DNA from: Adineta steineri
Taxonomy: Eukaryota > Rotifera > Eurotatoria > Adinetida > Adinetidae
Length of the DNA stretch: 64,000 nt
Assembly (NCBI GenBank): GCA_905250115.1
Contig: CAJNOI010000196.1
Location: 62,001 to 126,000, forward strand
Direction of reading: 5' to 3'
Shown: positions 24,235-37,821 of the stretch, one piece after another
How the letters are laid out: each line of letters starts with the position of its first letter
Numbering within the stretch: position 1 is the first letter of the stretch
Notes under the pieces: model-generated
Database searches by the model: none
The model's input: the letters and a program-made list of their open reading frames with translations, nothing else
Told to the model about the DNA's origin: nothing
Translations under genes and position numbers: made by a program

Positions 24235-27200
24235 CAAGAAAAGTAAGCAGCTAAAAAAGTGAAAATACAAGTGGTGTACTTGTCCTTCTAATAAATGTTC
24301 AAATAGTCCACCCTGCCCGTTGGTGATGATGATGAAGGTAGATGGAATAGGTAAAGAAAAGAAAATTAAAAATTGAAAGGCGAAGAGTAATAAAAATAGA
24401 GAGAGCAGAAGAGGAAAAAGAAGAAGAAGGAGCAGAAGGAGTAAAAGGAAAAAAATTTGTTCCTCTTCCCGATTCGTCGTTGTCGTCGGTTATTGTAAAC
24501 AAAAACTTTGCTGTTAGTAGTAATGAGGAAAGTTGGTAGATATTCTCTTTCCCTTTCTTCAATTCTCTTCTCCTCTCTTTTTACTGTTAACACGAATATG
24601 TGAATATAGGGGAGAGGCGTATTTTACATAATAGATGCATAAAAGAGAATGAGAAAAAAAAGTAGGTGCTGCCGTCGTCGCTGCTACATAGCCGCCGACG
24701 CCGGGTCGATGCTCTCTCGCTCTCTCTCTCTCGTTGATGGTGGTTACGATCGTATTCGTAGTAATAGTGGTGGTTTACTGTGGTTACATATCAACATAAG
24801 CAAGCGCAGAAAAAAAAGAGAGAATCGTAGAAAGAGAACAGTTTTTTCTCTTTCTCTCTCTTTCTTCCCAACTTTTTATACTGTTCTCCGACGTTATATG
24901 TCAAAAAAAAACGAATACTAACGAAGCATTTTTGTCTATGACTGACTATTGCTTCTTCTCTTCCTACCACTGCTTACAATATTCTCGTCTGGACACCAGA
25001 CAACCTTCTCATTTCAACAAGTGAAGAAAGAGAAAAGAAGATGCATACATACATACATACATACACATACACATATATATATAGACACTACAGGAAGAAC
25101 GAAAGAAAATGTGCAAACCGCAATAAACAAACTAAGAAAAGAATATCAGTCTCTTGTGGCTACAATAAGACAGCAGTGATGAAAAGATAGATCATCTTCC
25201 TACATATAGCAACTATCTAACTGTTGAGTGATAGTTGATTTAAGCTGCTTGGCAGTCTATCTATATACCATTGACTAATTTTCACGTTTGTATATATATA
25301 TCATTGTTAAGCGAAAGGTACAATAGAAAAACCTTGTAGTCTCGCCGTCTCGAGGCTAAATCATCTGGACAACGATTTTCCAATGTCGTTTTTCTTTGTA
25401 TCAATACACATGTCGTTTTTTGTTACATTTTTCTTTTTTACATGAAACATGTCTTATTGTTTTCTACAACGAATGTGCATGACACCTGTCGTCAACATAT
25501 ATATATATATATATGTGTGTGTACATGTAATAATTCAGCTGCTGATGATGATGATTACCTTTGTTTGCTGCAATGTAATTGGAGCAAAAACTGGTTAGAT
25601 AAAAAAAAAAGAAAAAAGAAAACCTTCAAAATGCGTGCTTGTTGTCTACGTGTATAAGTGTAAGTGTCCTCAAAGCTGTAATCATCAGAAAAAAAAGACA
25701 AAAAGAAGAGAATAATAATAAAATAGAAGAAAAATGTGCGTCAGCTGCAATCTCGTACTCTAAAACTTTTAGCCTTTATTTATCTGAAAAAAAAATGAGA
25801 CGTGTCAAGATTTCGTATACATAAACATATTAACAATGTTAGCTTATCAGTTCTGTTGGAGAAAGAATAGAATCTATCTTTTATATTGTTTTATCATCAA
25901 TGAGAAAGTCAGAACAAAAGGAATGATGAAAAATAAAAAGCATAAGAATAAAGAAAATGACCTTTGCTATGCGTGTATTATCAGACGCAATGGTACGATC
26001 AAATCTACTACTAATGATAGAGAGCGATGATCCATTCATTGCATATAAATATACAATGTCTTTGAGCGATTATTGCCCATTGCTAGTTTTTTTTTTAACA
26101 AACTCAGATGTCTCTTATCTTGATGCTTCAAAGCAAATAGACGTATTAGAGAAGACGATGGAGAAAAAGAACAAGTAGATTATGGAATGTTATTCTTTAC
26201 AATCGTCATCTTTCCAACTACAACCACAGAAGAAGAAAAAAAACGAAAATGAATGAGACAAAGTTGCTAATATTAATTTTTCTTGGTTTATTTTTTTACA
26301 TATTTCTTTTTTTTCATTCTTAATGATAAAAATGTAATACAAAAGAAAATGCCCAAAGCTCTTCTTATCATAACTTTTGTGTCTTTTTTTTCTCTTATTC
26401 TAGTTATATATTCACATACAGACTTATCTCAAGGGTATTGTGAGGGTATTCATAGTTCAATTACGAGGAAATACTTATATGATCTATACATACACATGTT
26501 GACTATTGCAATGAAAGACTTGACTATTCCTTTTTTTTTATGCTGATCTCATATAGTTATATAGAGACATGTCCATCAAGGGACTTGATGAACAGAATGT
26601 CTGCGATATATAATAGATAATGAGGTTACTAGAACATCTATATTATCTTTTATAATAATTATTCACCTCATCATTTGCTTATCTAATAACAATAGCATTT
26701 TCTTGTTCAATCGATCTCCGATGCATTCATTATATATAGATATACATATGTACATATCAACATTACATACTACTAGATAGAAATCAAATGATGAGAAGAC
26801 TAAAGAAAGACAGAAGCAGAAAGAAAATTGGACGATTTGTTGTTGGATTCTTTTTTCTCCTGATGATTCCAACGGAAATCAAATTTTTCTTTTCTTTCAA
26901 TGACAATTATCGAGGCGAAAAAACTTAATCATGATGCAATTAGTATTACAATGTATCCCTTCTAGTTTGTTTCAAGTATCTATTGATAAATAAGCACGTT
27001 CTAACTTCAGTGTTGTCATCATTTATATTATTATGATAACAAATAAACTTATCGGAACATCTTTTTCTATACTTCAATTTATAAAATACGCATCATTTAT
27101 TTCATGTTTATGATGTGACAAAAGAAGGTATAAGAGACCTTCACCTTCTATAACGGTCGAAGGACAATGATGACAATTACTGATAGTGAACATCAAGTTG

Positions 27201-27790
27201 CAATGTGAAGAAAGAAACAGACTACGTAAAATATGACATCTATATATATAATCTAACGGATTAATACAATTAGCTTCTATTAGGCATAATTTTTTTTTTT
27301 GCTATTGAAATTTTTTTTGCGTCTGTAATGACGCAAACTGTGAAACGTTGTGCATTAAAAAAACACACTATAGTGCTTCTATGAACACATCAAGAACGGT
27401 AAAATGACTTACTCTTCACGATATTTGAGTGTAAATATACACAGAGACAGAGGAAGGACAAGCACAACGAGTGAGTATGCGCAGAATGAGCTTTAAGCGT
27501 GCCTCGACGACTGTCCTTGGAGAACAGCGAGAGAGAGAAAGCAAGCAAGGAAATCATTGCGCGAACATAGGACGATGGTGGTTGGCCGCTCTTTTTCCCT
27601 CAGTTTCTTCGTTATGTATGCGCGTACGTGTCATAATTTTTTTAAGACTAGCAATGGAGACGTAGACATACTCTAGGGAGAAACGGAGACGATGAGAGAG
27701 GACGAGAGAGAGGAGAAGAAGAAGACGAAGACGAAGAAGTATGGAGAACCTATTTCAACTAGTAACAATATTTAGCCAGTTATTATATAT

Positions 27791-27813
27791 AAATAAATAA
27801 ATAAATAAATAAA
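27791..27813 (+). repeat. (AAAT)n microsatellite
   Basis: Uninterrupted AAAT tetranucleotide repeat, between five and six units. Confidence 0.9.
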
Positions 27814-29040
27814 AGATCTTACCAAGGTTTTATTTTAAATTAAATGAAAGATAAGTTGTGTTCAAAAAAAAATGTAATATCGAATTGAAGATTTAATTAT
27901 TCATCCTTTTCGTTCTTGCTCAATCTCTCTGTCACTTAAATCTTATCTTTGAAAAAAAAATGGAAATTTGACGCGATGGATAAATTTAAAAAAAACAAAC
28001 TTCTTAAACGATAAGAGTAACTCTATCCATCCGTTACATATTTCTTCATACCGTCTTTTTATAGAAGACCTGTCGTTTTCTTTTTATTTTAAAAAAAAAA
28101 GCTTTCCCTTTTCCTTCCTTCAGTTTTTTTTTCTCTTTTTATTATTTAGGTATTTTTCTCTCGTTACTTTTTGTTCTTAGCGATTTATTCGTCACACACA
28201 CCTGTCAAGTATATGCTTTACATGCAAGCAGTTGAAATTTGTTAGAAAGTCCAGTCAATTCTACAAAAAAAATACTCATAATATGTTTTACTATAAATTG
28301 CAAACATATTAATGATAATATATAACAAAAAAACTCATACAAGCACTTATTTAAAAGAAGAAAATAAGCGTACTACCCGAGGAAATAGAAGAGGCTAGTT
28401 CCGGAGAATGATTTGAATGGCATTGACTCTAGATGCTGCTTGCTTAGATCAAACTCGATGATGATGAAATAGTCTTTTTCTTTTTCTTCCTCTTTTCCGT
28501 TATTGTTATTTTCTTCTTCTTCTTCTTCGGTAAAAAGAAAAAGAATAGCAACTAGTCTCTTTTCCGGATAGATAGACGACTATATGTATGGATTAAATTT
28601 CGATGACATTGCTAGGAAAAAAAAGAGTTGAATCCTGATCTAAGCATGCATGAATATAATATAGGCAGAAAATAACTGTTATGATTTGCAAATCGAATTT
28701 TCTCTAAAAATCGATATTTTATTCTAATCAATAGAGAGAAAAAAAACAAAGCACAGAAGAGTTTTTCTTCTCATACGAAAAAAAAATCCATCTCGATGAT
28801 TAATCATCTATATGAGATTTTCCATCGTTCATTGCATGTTTGATTGTCATATATGCAAACGGTCACTAATTAATCTTCAATAGAGATAATCGACACTGAG
28901 AATATAAGATGATAATAAATGTGATCAAAGTACCAAGTAACTCGATAATACGTAAAGAAAATTACCTACGAGTGTTTGAATATGTATTGAGAGACAAAGA
29001 AGCGAGAGAAAAAGAAAGAAAAAAAAAGAAATAGATGTTG

Positions 29041-29062
29041 TCATCATCATCATCATCATCAT
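29041..29062 (+). repeat. (TCA)n microsatellite
   Basis: Seven TCA units. Confidence 0.9.
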
Positions 29063-29625
29063 TTTTTTTATTTGTCGATAAAGCAACAGAGAAAGGAAGA
29101 GATTGATCTCTATTAAAAACAGAATCGATGTCTGGGTCAAGGACAATAGATATTGAAGGTTAATCATAAAGAAGTGTTAATTCAGATGATTTTTTATAGA
29201 AATTCTTTTACTTGTTATGTAATGTAACTTTATTTTTTTTATACATTCTTACCATCTATACCATACACATATATATGTTAGAAGTAATGTTTGTCTATAG
29301 TTCCCAAATGTATGAAAAAGAATGTTCAAAGACAAATAGCCGATAGTGAATAAAACTAGAATTAATGAAAAGGAATTAATTATCTAGAAATAACTACGAC
29401 TAGATCGGTAAAATTCTTATTAATTGACATCCGCGAGGGTGACATTAGCAAATTTATTCTCATTTGATAAATAAGAGAATCGTATATAAATAAAGAGATT
29501 CCATTAAACAACTAACTCATGTGCAAGGCATCTGGTGATGTTCACGAGGTAGTCGATCAAATGTCATAATTTCTTTTTCATCTGTATATACTATTTACAT
29601 TCACAAAAGGCAATCTCTTCCTCTC

Positions 29626-29642
29626 TGTGTGTGTGTGTGTGT
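29626..29642 (+). repeat. (GT)n microsatellite
   Basis: Alternating GT run of about eight units. Confidence 0.9.
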
Positions 29643-29891
29643 AGAAAACGGCTAGTCATTATATTCTTACAACTCAATTAGAAGAAGTACGATGAGTAAC
29701 CCCTAAATATCTATAAAGAAACATGACATAAATTGTGTTGTTTTCTCGATATTGTCAATGTTAAGATATCAATTACATATCCTGTCTTTTATATATATAT
29801 ATATATAATACTTTACCACTAAAAGAAGAGAACGTACGTGTTTAACAAAGAAAACGATTATATGAAGTAAATAAAACTTAATCAAGTAAGA

Positions 29892-29916
29892 GAAGAAGAA
29901 GAAGAAGAAGAAGAAA
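29892..29916 (+). repeat. (GAA)n microsatellite
   Basis: About eight GAA units in a purine-rich context. Confidence 0.9.
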
Positions 29917-32491
29917 ATTTTTTTCTTCATGACCACTAGTATCATCAGAGTGTTCGATAGTAAAATTGTTTTAAAACGAATATCTACAACAAGTAATATA
30001 TTCTCATATTGCATCACATTCATGATTGAATCAATTTTGTTCTCAACGTATGTTATACTTGTCGATTGTAACAGATTTAGTAATCGATGTGTTAGAAAAA
30101 AGAACGATAGTAATGTGAACAAGGATCAATTAATCTTCTTTCTATAAGATGATGAGATATTACTTTCATCCTTAAGAAGTTTAGATCTTACTTGTATTAA
30201 TAAGATAAAAAAAACTATAATTCTTTTCTTAGTTATATTCTTATGCGTCAAAAAACTCGATCCATCTTATTTTAATATGCGCACACCCACATTTAGAGGA
30301 TAATATTAAGAAAAAAAAACATTAAAAGTTTATTTCAGGATTGACAACAAATATGATACGATTTAGAAGCAAAAGAAAAGAGGATCAAAATGTTTTTTCT
30401 CTTTATTATTACAATCCTATATTTTTTCTCTCTTGTGATTAATGCAGTTTGTTGAAGTGAATATTTGAACAGTAGGGTGGAGAGAACATCACCATATATG
30501 AATAAAAAATATTGTAAAGCTAATCAAGCAAACAGGACTATTTTGAATACGTTGTTGACGACGTGTCAATGTTTGACTATCGCGTATTCGTTCAGTGAGA
30601 AAGAAGAAAAACGCATCAAGTCTATGAACACAAAAGCAATTTAGAATGAAGTAATCAGAAAACAGTGAGATGATGCTTTTCATTGCTCATGTTGATGTTA
30701 TTCCAAGGACAAGACCTTGACTAAAACATGATTAACTGACAAGTTGACAGAAAAAAAGAAAGAAGACAAACAACGTCTAGTGCTCAGACAGATCGGCAAA
30801 TGAACGATCTGTTTTCGGAGACGAGGAGAAAAAGAAATCTTCCGATAACAAATTCTAAATCATTATCTATTCATAGAATGTCTCCTAGTTCGAGATTCTT
30901 TCTGTTATTTTTTGTCCTCTCTCAAAAAAATTAACATTCTCGACTGTATTCATTCATTCATTCATTATTTTGCTACAATCATTTACTGAACAACCTCTTC
31001 TGCATCTCGTTTTTGTTTATAACAAACCTGGTTTTTTATTGCTATGATCTATATATATAATGAAATATTCTTTCTACGATAACATGATGATAGATTAAAG
31101 AGAAAAAAAAATTGATGCTAAATATTCTTGTCAAGGATACTAATGTTCTATTATATCTCAAAAGATAATAATACTTGTGATGAATGATCGACATAGATCT
31201 TTTTTTGTCGAACAATTATCAGTTTGACTAGATTATGTAACTAACATATACATAACTCCACCTGTTTCTCTATTTGCCGAAGGTGGTACTAGTTATCGAC
31301 CTTGTTTGCCCTCATATCTATATATATTACTAGAAAAAGTCATATTATGCTAACCTTCGATATGCAGTTCCTTGTTTAGTCGACACATAATTTAGCAATG
31401 ACATTTTTTGCTTCCGTTCCATATTTATTCTAATGTCTTTTTAAAGAAACACGTAAACGATGGATTAGAAAGATGAGTACCATGTGTATAGAGATATTTT
31501 TCTATATCGAACATGTATTCTAATTAAAAACAGTGTCCTCACATCGGTCGACATTCATTATTTGAACAAGAAACATGGCCGCTGTGCCACTGAAAGTTCA
31601 ACGTACATACAAATGCGTGTGCTCATACCCTTAGAATCGATTGGTCATGGGGCGGCAACTGCTGCTATTTATGGCCTACGGAGAAATATAGAAAGAATGA
31701 TGTAATGGTTATCGAGATGCCACGCGTGCATCATTACATGACACATAGAGGGTCAAATGCGTGCACACACATATATATAAGCGTATACATTCATATTATT
31801 TCTTCGATTATAGTTGTATGCACATAAAGTCGCATCATCTTTTTTTAATTATTTTACTAGTGACTTATTTCTGCAAAAAAGAACACTCAAATCTGTAAGA
31901 CACACTTCTTCTTTTTTTTTTCTTCTTCTTACCTCATCAATCATTTGTTGTTCTTATGCAAAAAGAACTAAATCCCAAATGATAACATCAATAACAAAAG
32001 ATGGACATGAAAAGGAAAAAAATCAAGCAATGATAGAGAAGCAATAAAAAAAATTCTTTTCGTTCCCTATAGAAATCACATATAAATACAATTCTATTAG
32101 ACACAAAAAAATACCGATTTATACATCGTATAATCGCTTCGTATTTATATCTATATTTATTCATTGTAATAACAAAAAAAAAAGAAAAGAAAAATGAGAT
32201 TTAGATCCGATTTGCATGAGAAACAAAATGTATACGTATGCATTCGTATAAAACCTTTACAGACGATGACAATCGTACTAATAAAAAAATAAAGGTCATT
32301 TGTCATCATTGCAATCATCAGATATTCACATACATATACACACAGATGTGATTATGTAATATAACAAAGAAAAGACATTATACTACCAAAGTACAACAAA
32401 AACAACGAATAGAAAAAGAAACAATTCACTGTTTAAAGAACACTTATGTAAAATTTGAAAGAAGAAGAAGAAGGAGAAGAAAAAAAAAATA

Positions 32492-33976
32492 CTATGAGTT
32501 AAGATCACGTTCATCAATCAATAATATTGGTTGACGTTGTTCGTTGAAAGAATTCGTTACTGATGATAAATTATCATCATCGTCAACTAATAGGTCGGCA
32601 TAAGATTTGCCTTGAATAAAATGTTGTTGTTTCGCATTGACTATTGTTGTTGAATCAGTTGAAAAATATGGAAAACGAGAATCATCTAAATAATAAATAA
32701 ATCATAATTATTAATCATTATATATACAAAACGAAAGAACATCATTTCTTTTCATACTTATTTGTAAATTTGTTTTTAAATAATTTATTAATACTAATCC
32801 GCATGTTGTTATTGAAAATCCAACAAAACATGCTATTATATCAACAAATGCTAATTTTTCCCATTCACGAAAAAGTATACCCGATGTTATTAATACACAT
32901 GTTGTAAATAAAACATAATAAACAGTTGTAACAATAGGTGTAGAAAATAGATCTAATGCACGATTTAAATAAATCATTTGTACAAGAATACAACAAATAA
33001 TCACTATTGCACATGAAAATGTTAATACTTTTGAATATGTATATTGATGATTATAGATTTCTTTTAAACCAATACCAAGACCTTTACATGCTGTTACAGT
33101 AAATGCACCCAAAAGAGAACATATTAAAATATATATATGAACATGTTTTGAACCTAATCGTGGACCATAATGAACAATTAAACAAGCAATAGAAAGACAA
33201 GTTAGTGTTGAGAACATAATAAATTCTAAAAAATATAATTGAATTAAATTATTTAAAAAAAAGAGAAATATTTTTATTCATACCTCGTGTTTTGATTTTA
33301 TTAGCAAAATCAAGTAAAGAATTAACTTCACTTTCTTTTGGTGCATGAATAATAATAACAATTGAACCAGATATAGTAAGAAGACAACCAATTTTACTCA
33401 ATATATTTAATTTTTCACCCAAAAATCGAACAGCCAATAAAGCACTAATATATAAATATAAATTGATTCTTTTATTATTAGAAAGATAACAAAATAGAAT
33501 TTTTTTTACATACCTAACTAAAACTGAAAGTGCTCCGAGTGGTGTAACAACTGATGCTGGAGCAAATCCGTATGCAGCAAAATTACAGAATTCTCCTAAT
33601 CCCATTATTGCCAATCCCACCCACCATTGAAATTCACGTAAATATCCAAAACCACCTGATCCTATATTAATAAAAAAAAATTTAAAAAAAAATTCTTCGA
33701 TAATGTTAGTTAATGAAACCTGCTCGAACAGCTCCATTATATACAGCTAATTGAAGTAAACCTTTCTTTTTAAGAATAAAACTGGTACCAATAAATAAAC
33801 TCGATGCAAGTGCTAATGATATTCCAATAGCAAATTGATTCGTATTTACAGCTTGTATTGGATTAATTATTGTAGTTAATGTTAAAATATTCGATATATC
33901 ATTTAGATTTTCTATTATAAAATAGAATATTTTTTTATATCAGAAAAAGAATTTATTTACTTGTTTCGTTGATCAT
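32492..33976 (-). CDS. NIPA-like magnesium transporter
   Basis: Multi-pass membrane transporter of the NIPA (DMT superfamily) family, associated with Mg2+ uptake at plasma membrane and endosomes. ATG 33974-33976 (MINET) is in a tiny first exon joined in phase to KNLNDISN. Family landmarks: [163 protein letters not shown]. About nine membrane segments are visible. The last exon is an acidic/polar cytoplasmic tail ending DERDLNS with TAG 32492-32494. It resembles NIPA1/NIPA2 most. Four or five short introns. Confidence 0.9.
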
Positions 33977-36045
33977 TTCTCGTTATATATTTTTGCATCT
34001 AAAATTAGTCAAAGAAATAAAAATTATATATATATATGAGAAAGAAAGGATATAATTCAGTATACCTTTTTTCTTTACTATTCGTCATACTGATAAAATC
34101 GAATAATACCGAACAGAAAAAGAAAAACTGATAAATCAAATTTCATATTCCAAACATGTCATAATTATTGATAAATAGACGATTATCTCAATATGGAGTA
34201 TATAAAAAAATTACTAATAATTTAAATTATGAATTTTTTTTAATGTAATTTATATATTAAAGAATGTAATTACTGATAAATGGTAATCATACAATAATTT
34301 ATTTATTAAGACTGTTTATGAAATTTCTCCGTTGAAAATCATCAACTTCAAAAATAGAAAGAAACTACAATTTAAACGTTTTATATTTTAATTTAAAGGT
34401 AATTCATATACACGTTATATTTTATATAATGAAATTTGATACAGGAATCTATATATATCTTTTTCTATTTAATATACATATCATTCAAAAAAGATAAAAT
34501 GAGTGATTTGTAACAGCTTTTTTTTTTAATCTTATTTTCTTCAATATATAACAGTAATATACTTATTCATCTTAGTATACAAAAATGAGTCATCTTTTTT
34601 ATTATCAATAAAAAAAAAGAATCAAAAACATAAACGAAAACAATTTATTATTGTAGTGTAATCAAAACCTATAGTTCGTAAAAACTTTTATAATACTTAC
34701 TGATTATTGAATATCATTGTTTATATCATACCAAATACTATGGCTTGATGTATTGAGTATTTTCATGCTAATTCTTATAATTAACTATGTCTTACAAAAA
34801 AAAGAAGAATAATTTTTATAAAAATTAAATATATGATTAAAACAGTATGACTGTTATTAATAGATCATATTTCATCGATAAAATATGAGTGGTATATGAT
34901 TATTCATTGAAAAAATGTAATATTTACATGCTACTCAAAAGAAGAATAGTTGAATATTCAATGTTTATGAGTAAATGTTTTACTCACGTTATCATTCGAT
35001 GAAAAAATGAAGAATAGGAAATAGGAAATTGTTAAGTCAATAAAATAGTATACGTATAAATAAACCAGCTAATGGACAGATGTCACTCTATGATAGTTCA
35101 ACATTAAATCACTTCGTATATAGTTTAAATATAAAACATAGAATATAACGTTTTATAATCAGAATTTACTGCATCATATATATTCGTTCCATTTCCTATC
35201 GATCCACAAGACAATGCAGTTATTTTAAAGAAAAAATAAGTTATACTATAGGAAAATAACTAGAAAAGTATCGAATTTAAATAAAAACTAGTTAATTTGC
35301 GAAGTTATCAAACTGATTTACATCATTGTTTAAAAATCATTTCAAATATATGAGAACATTCCAAGATTAGAACCGATTCGGAGAAAACCAGAAACTTATC
35401 AATTGGTACTTTTAGAAGGATCTTCATTTATCTCTCGTTTTCTGTCAGAGAAAAAATCTTTTATGAATTTTCCTGTCGGTATATCTATAAAAAGTTTATT
35501 CATTATAGAATAAATATTGATTGTAATCAGAAATGTACCAACATGAAATAATGTGTTTTCAAAAAAAACATAAAAACCAATAAATGTGTGAACATCAATC
35601 ACTTTGCTCGATCAGTGCATATTACCTTATCGACAACATCATTTTTTATTTGTTCTATTTTATTTTGAGGGTGTGGATGAGGATGTACTTCTAGGTAAGG
35701 GTGAGTGACAAATTCATATCCACACCCACACCCACCCTCTCATTCAATTTAAATTACAGAAGCATTATTATATGATTCTACAGTTTTTAGATCATTTATT
35801 CATTAAATGTTTCTAGAAACAAGTGAGAATCAGTATTTGCGTGTCCTTTTGAGCCGAAAAATACATTTTTTCAACAATGTTTCTCTTGTTTATAATAAGA
35901 ACTTGATTAATTCAAATGAAATATTTTTTTATAGTTAGAAACATGTGTCTCGTATTACAATAATAAAAAAAAGAAAAGGTTTATAACAACATTTCTGGAC
36001 TTTTGTATCGAATGTAATGTTCAATTTGAAGAAAAAAACTAATGC
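33977..36045. other. Intergenic
   Basis: 5' region of the NIPA-like gene and 3' region of PSMA6. It contains a G-rich/C-rich inverted repeat (35667-35741). A 67-codon open stretch at 35399-35602 (minus) has no initiating ATG at its start and no confirmed splice partners, so it is not called. Confidence 0.45.
35667..35741. repeat. Inverted repeat with G-rich and C-rich arms
   Basis: The left arm GAGGGTGTGGATGAGGATG (35667-35685) pairs imperfectly with the C-rich arm at 35715-35741 (CATATCCACACCCACACCC and on). The arms contain GGGTGTGG-type words, similar to the TGTGGG telomeric repeat reported for bdelloids. Confidence 0.5.
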
Positions 36046-37426
36046 CTATTCTTTTTCAGCAATTCGTGTTAAATGTTGTTCGACTTCACTCTCGGTTAAT
36101 ACTCTAAAAAATGTAGAAATAATTCAATTAATTCATGGATAAATTATAATAATAACAAACCGAAATTTAATATTGTCTTTTGTAACAACACCGATTTCGA
36201 TTTCATTCGGTTTTAAATCAGTCGAAAGAACACTAGCTAATGTCGAAATAGCCAACTATAACAAAAGAAAATAATAATTATACTGAAGTTTAGAAAAAGT
36301 AAGAATTGTTCAACAATATTTACTTCAATAGCTTCATCAAATGTTAAATCAGATTTTTTCTTAATACGTTTTTCTAAGAAATTATTTGCTTCGGTTTGTT
36401 TTACACCAGCACTAGTTGCACGAAATCCACAAAAATATCCAGCTGGATCTGTTTTGTATAACATTGGACCTTTTTCTTCATCCATACCAAATAAAATCAT
36501 ACCTAAATATTTATATTCAAATGAATCTATTTGAAAAAAAAAGTTCATAATCAACTTACAACATCCAAGTGGTCTCATTTCAGCTTCTTGTGTATAAACT
36601 TGGGAAATATCAGCAACTCGACGGCACATAGCATCAACAGGAATATCAAATCCATATTTATATTTCCATGATGCTGCTTCATATCGAGCTCGTTGTACTT
36701 GCCAACGAGAATCAGCTAAATATATATATATGTAGTATATAAAATCAATAGTAAGAGAAGAATAAATAAAAGATCTTTACATACCTACCATACCGGTCAT
36801 TAAACATCCAACAGTTGGTGTAATCGCATGTAAATGAGTAACAGATGATGGATCAAGTAATTTGTCCTGAAAATAAAACGTTGAAATTATATATTTTTAA
36901 TCAATATTCAATAAGAGAGATATGCAGAATCTACAATTCAGTTTTTCTTCTTAATTAATAAGAATATCAATATGAAGAGTTCAACAAGATTTGCTCTACT
37001 AATAGAAAACATGTCTCAACAATATCAACCTACCTATTAGCAATGACTAAAATCATATTATTTCGTAGTCAGGAACTCGATTAGTCTAAATGCTTTTCTC
37101 GCCATATGTACTGTTATTCAGTATATCTGTTAAGTTTAACATGTGGATTTATTATTGAGGGAATTTTTGTGAATAAAATCTTCTATACTAACTGGAATTT
37201 TTTTTTGAGCAATTGCAATAACACAATCTGTGCCACGTACAGCTACTGTTGTCAAACCACCTTGATTAATAGCTTTAAATGCATACTCTATATTAAAATA
37301 AATAGATGATTAAACTATTTTTTTTGTAAAATTTTCTAAATAATACGAACCAACTTGATAGAGTCTACCTTCTGGTGAAAAGATAGTAATATCCCGATCG
37401 AAACCGGCTGAAGCTGTACGACTCAT
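36046..37426 (-). CDS. PSMA6: Proteasome subunit alpha type-6
   Basis: Alpha-ring subunit of the 20S proteasome. ATG 37424-37426 opens [18 protein letters not shown], then [18 protein letters not shown], the diagnostic N-terminal alpha-subunit signature. Later landmarks include [107 protein letters not shown] and the tail HLTRIAEKE ending at TAG 36046-36048. Match to animal PSMA6 is close and full length (about 246 residues). Several short introns, one splitting RPLGCC from MILFGMD. The gene is divergent from SSR1. Confidence 0.95.
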
Positions 37427-37821
37427 AGTGAGATAAAAAGGTGTATTTTTTTATCTAGAAAATACACAGATTGATATTTTTCTTTACGTTTGGTGGTATA
37501 GAAGTCGTTTGTTTCTTCTTCTTCTGGTTCAAATATTTAAAAAACCAATAAGAATATTGTCGCTTTTTTCATTTTAAAAATAAAGATGTCAGTTATAAAA
37601 ATATGTAAAATTCTTTCATTGATATAGAAATATTTTTCAAATGATTTTCTATTAATTTTAAAAATTTTTTAAAGAAATAAAAAACTAAGCCACGAATCGA
37701 TTGAGGTTTTATTGGTTAATAAAAATCGGTATGCGTGTTGGCTAAATTGCTTCGTTTTCGATCGCATCGCATCGCATCTGTTGTCTGTCACATACATTAT
37801 CCATCGTCTTTCGATTTCAAG
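37427..37821. promoter_or_regulatory. Putative bidirectional promoter, PSMA6/SSR1
   Basis: 395 bp separate the start codons of two divergent housekeeping genes, so both promoters must lie here. A repeated hexamer-like GCATCGCATCGCATC stands at about 37764-37778 near the SSR1 start. No TATA box is obvious. Confidence 0.5.

Larger units (their letters stand above)
23330..32491. other. 9-kb gene-poor region rich in low-complexity DNA
   Basis: No multi-exon gene can be built here. The stretch holds purine- or pyrimidine-only tracts (CT-rich 23820-23930, GA-rich 24179-24234, CT run 24713-24734), islands of higher GC (about 24660-24760, 27465-27720, 31590-31690), and microsatellites listed separately. 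All open frames are short, lack domains and are mostly composition artefacts. It probably contains the upstream regulatory DNA of the LRR-like gene and 3' DNA of the NIPA-like gene. A non-coding transcript cannot be excluded. Confidence 0.5.

Noticed and set aside
35399..35602. 67-codon membrane-like open frame, minus strand
   Set aside because: Starts at GTG, no ATG near the start, no confirmed acceptor or upstream exon; could be an orphan exon but unsupported.
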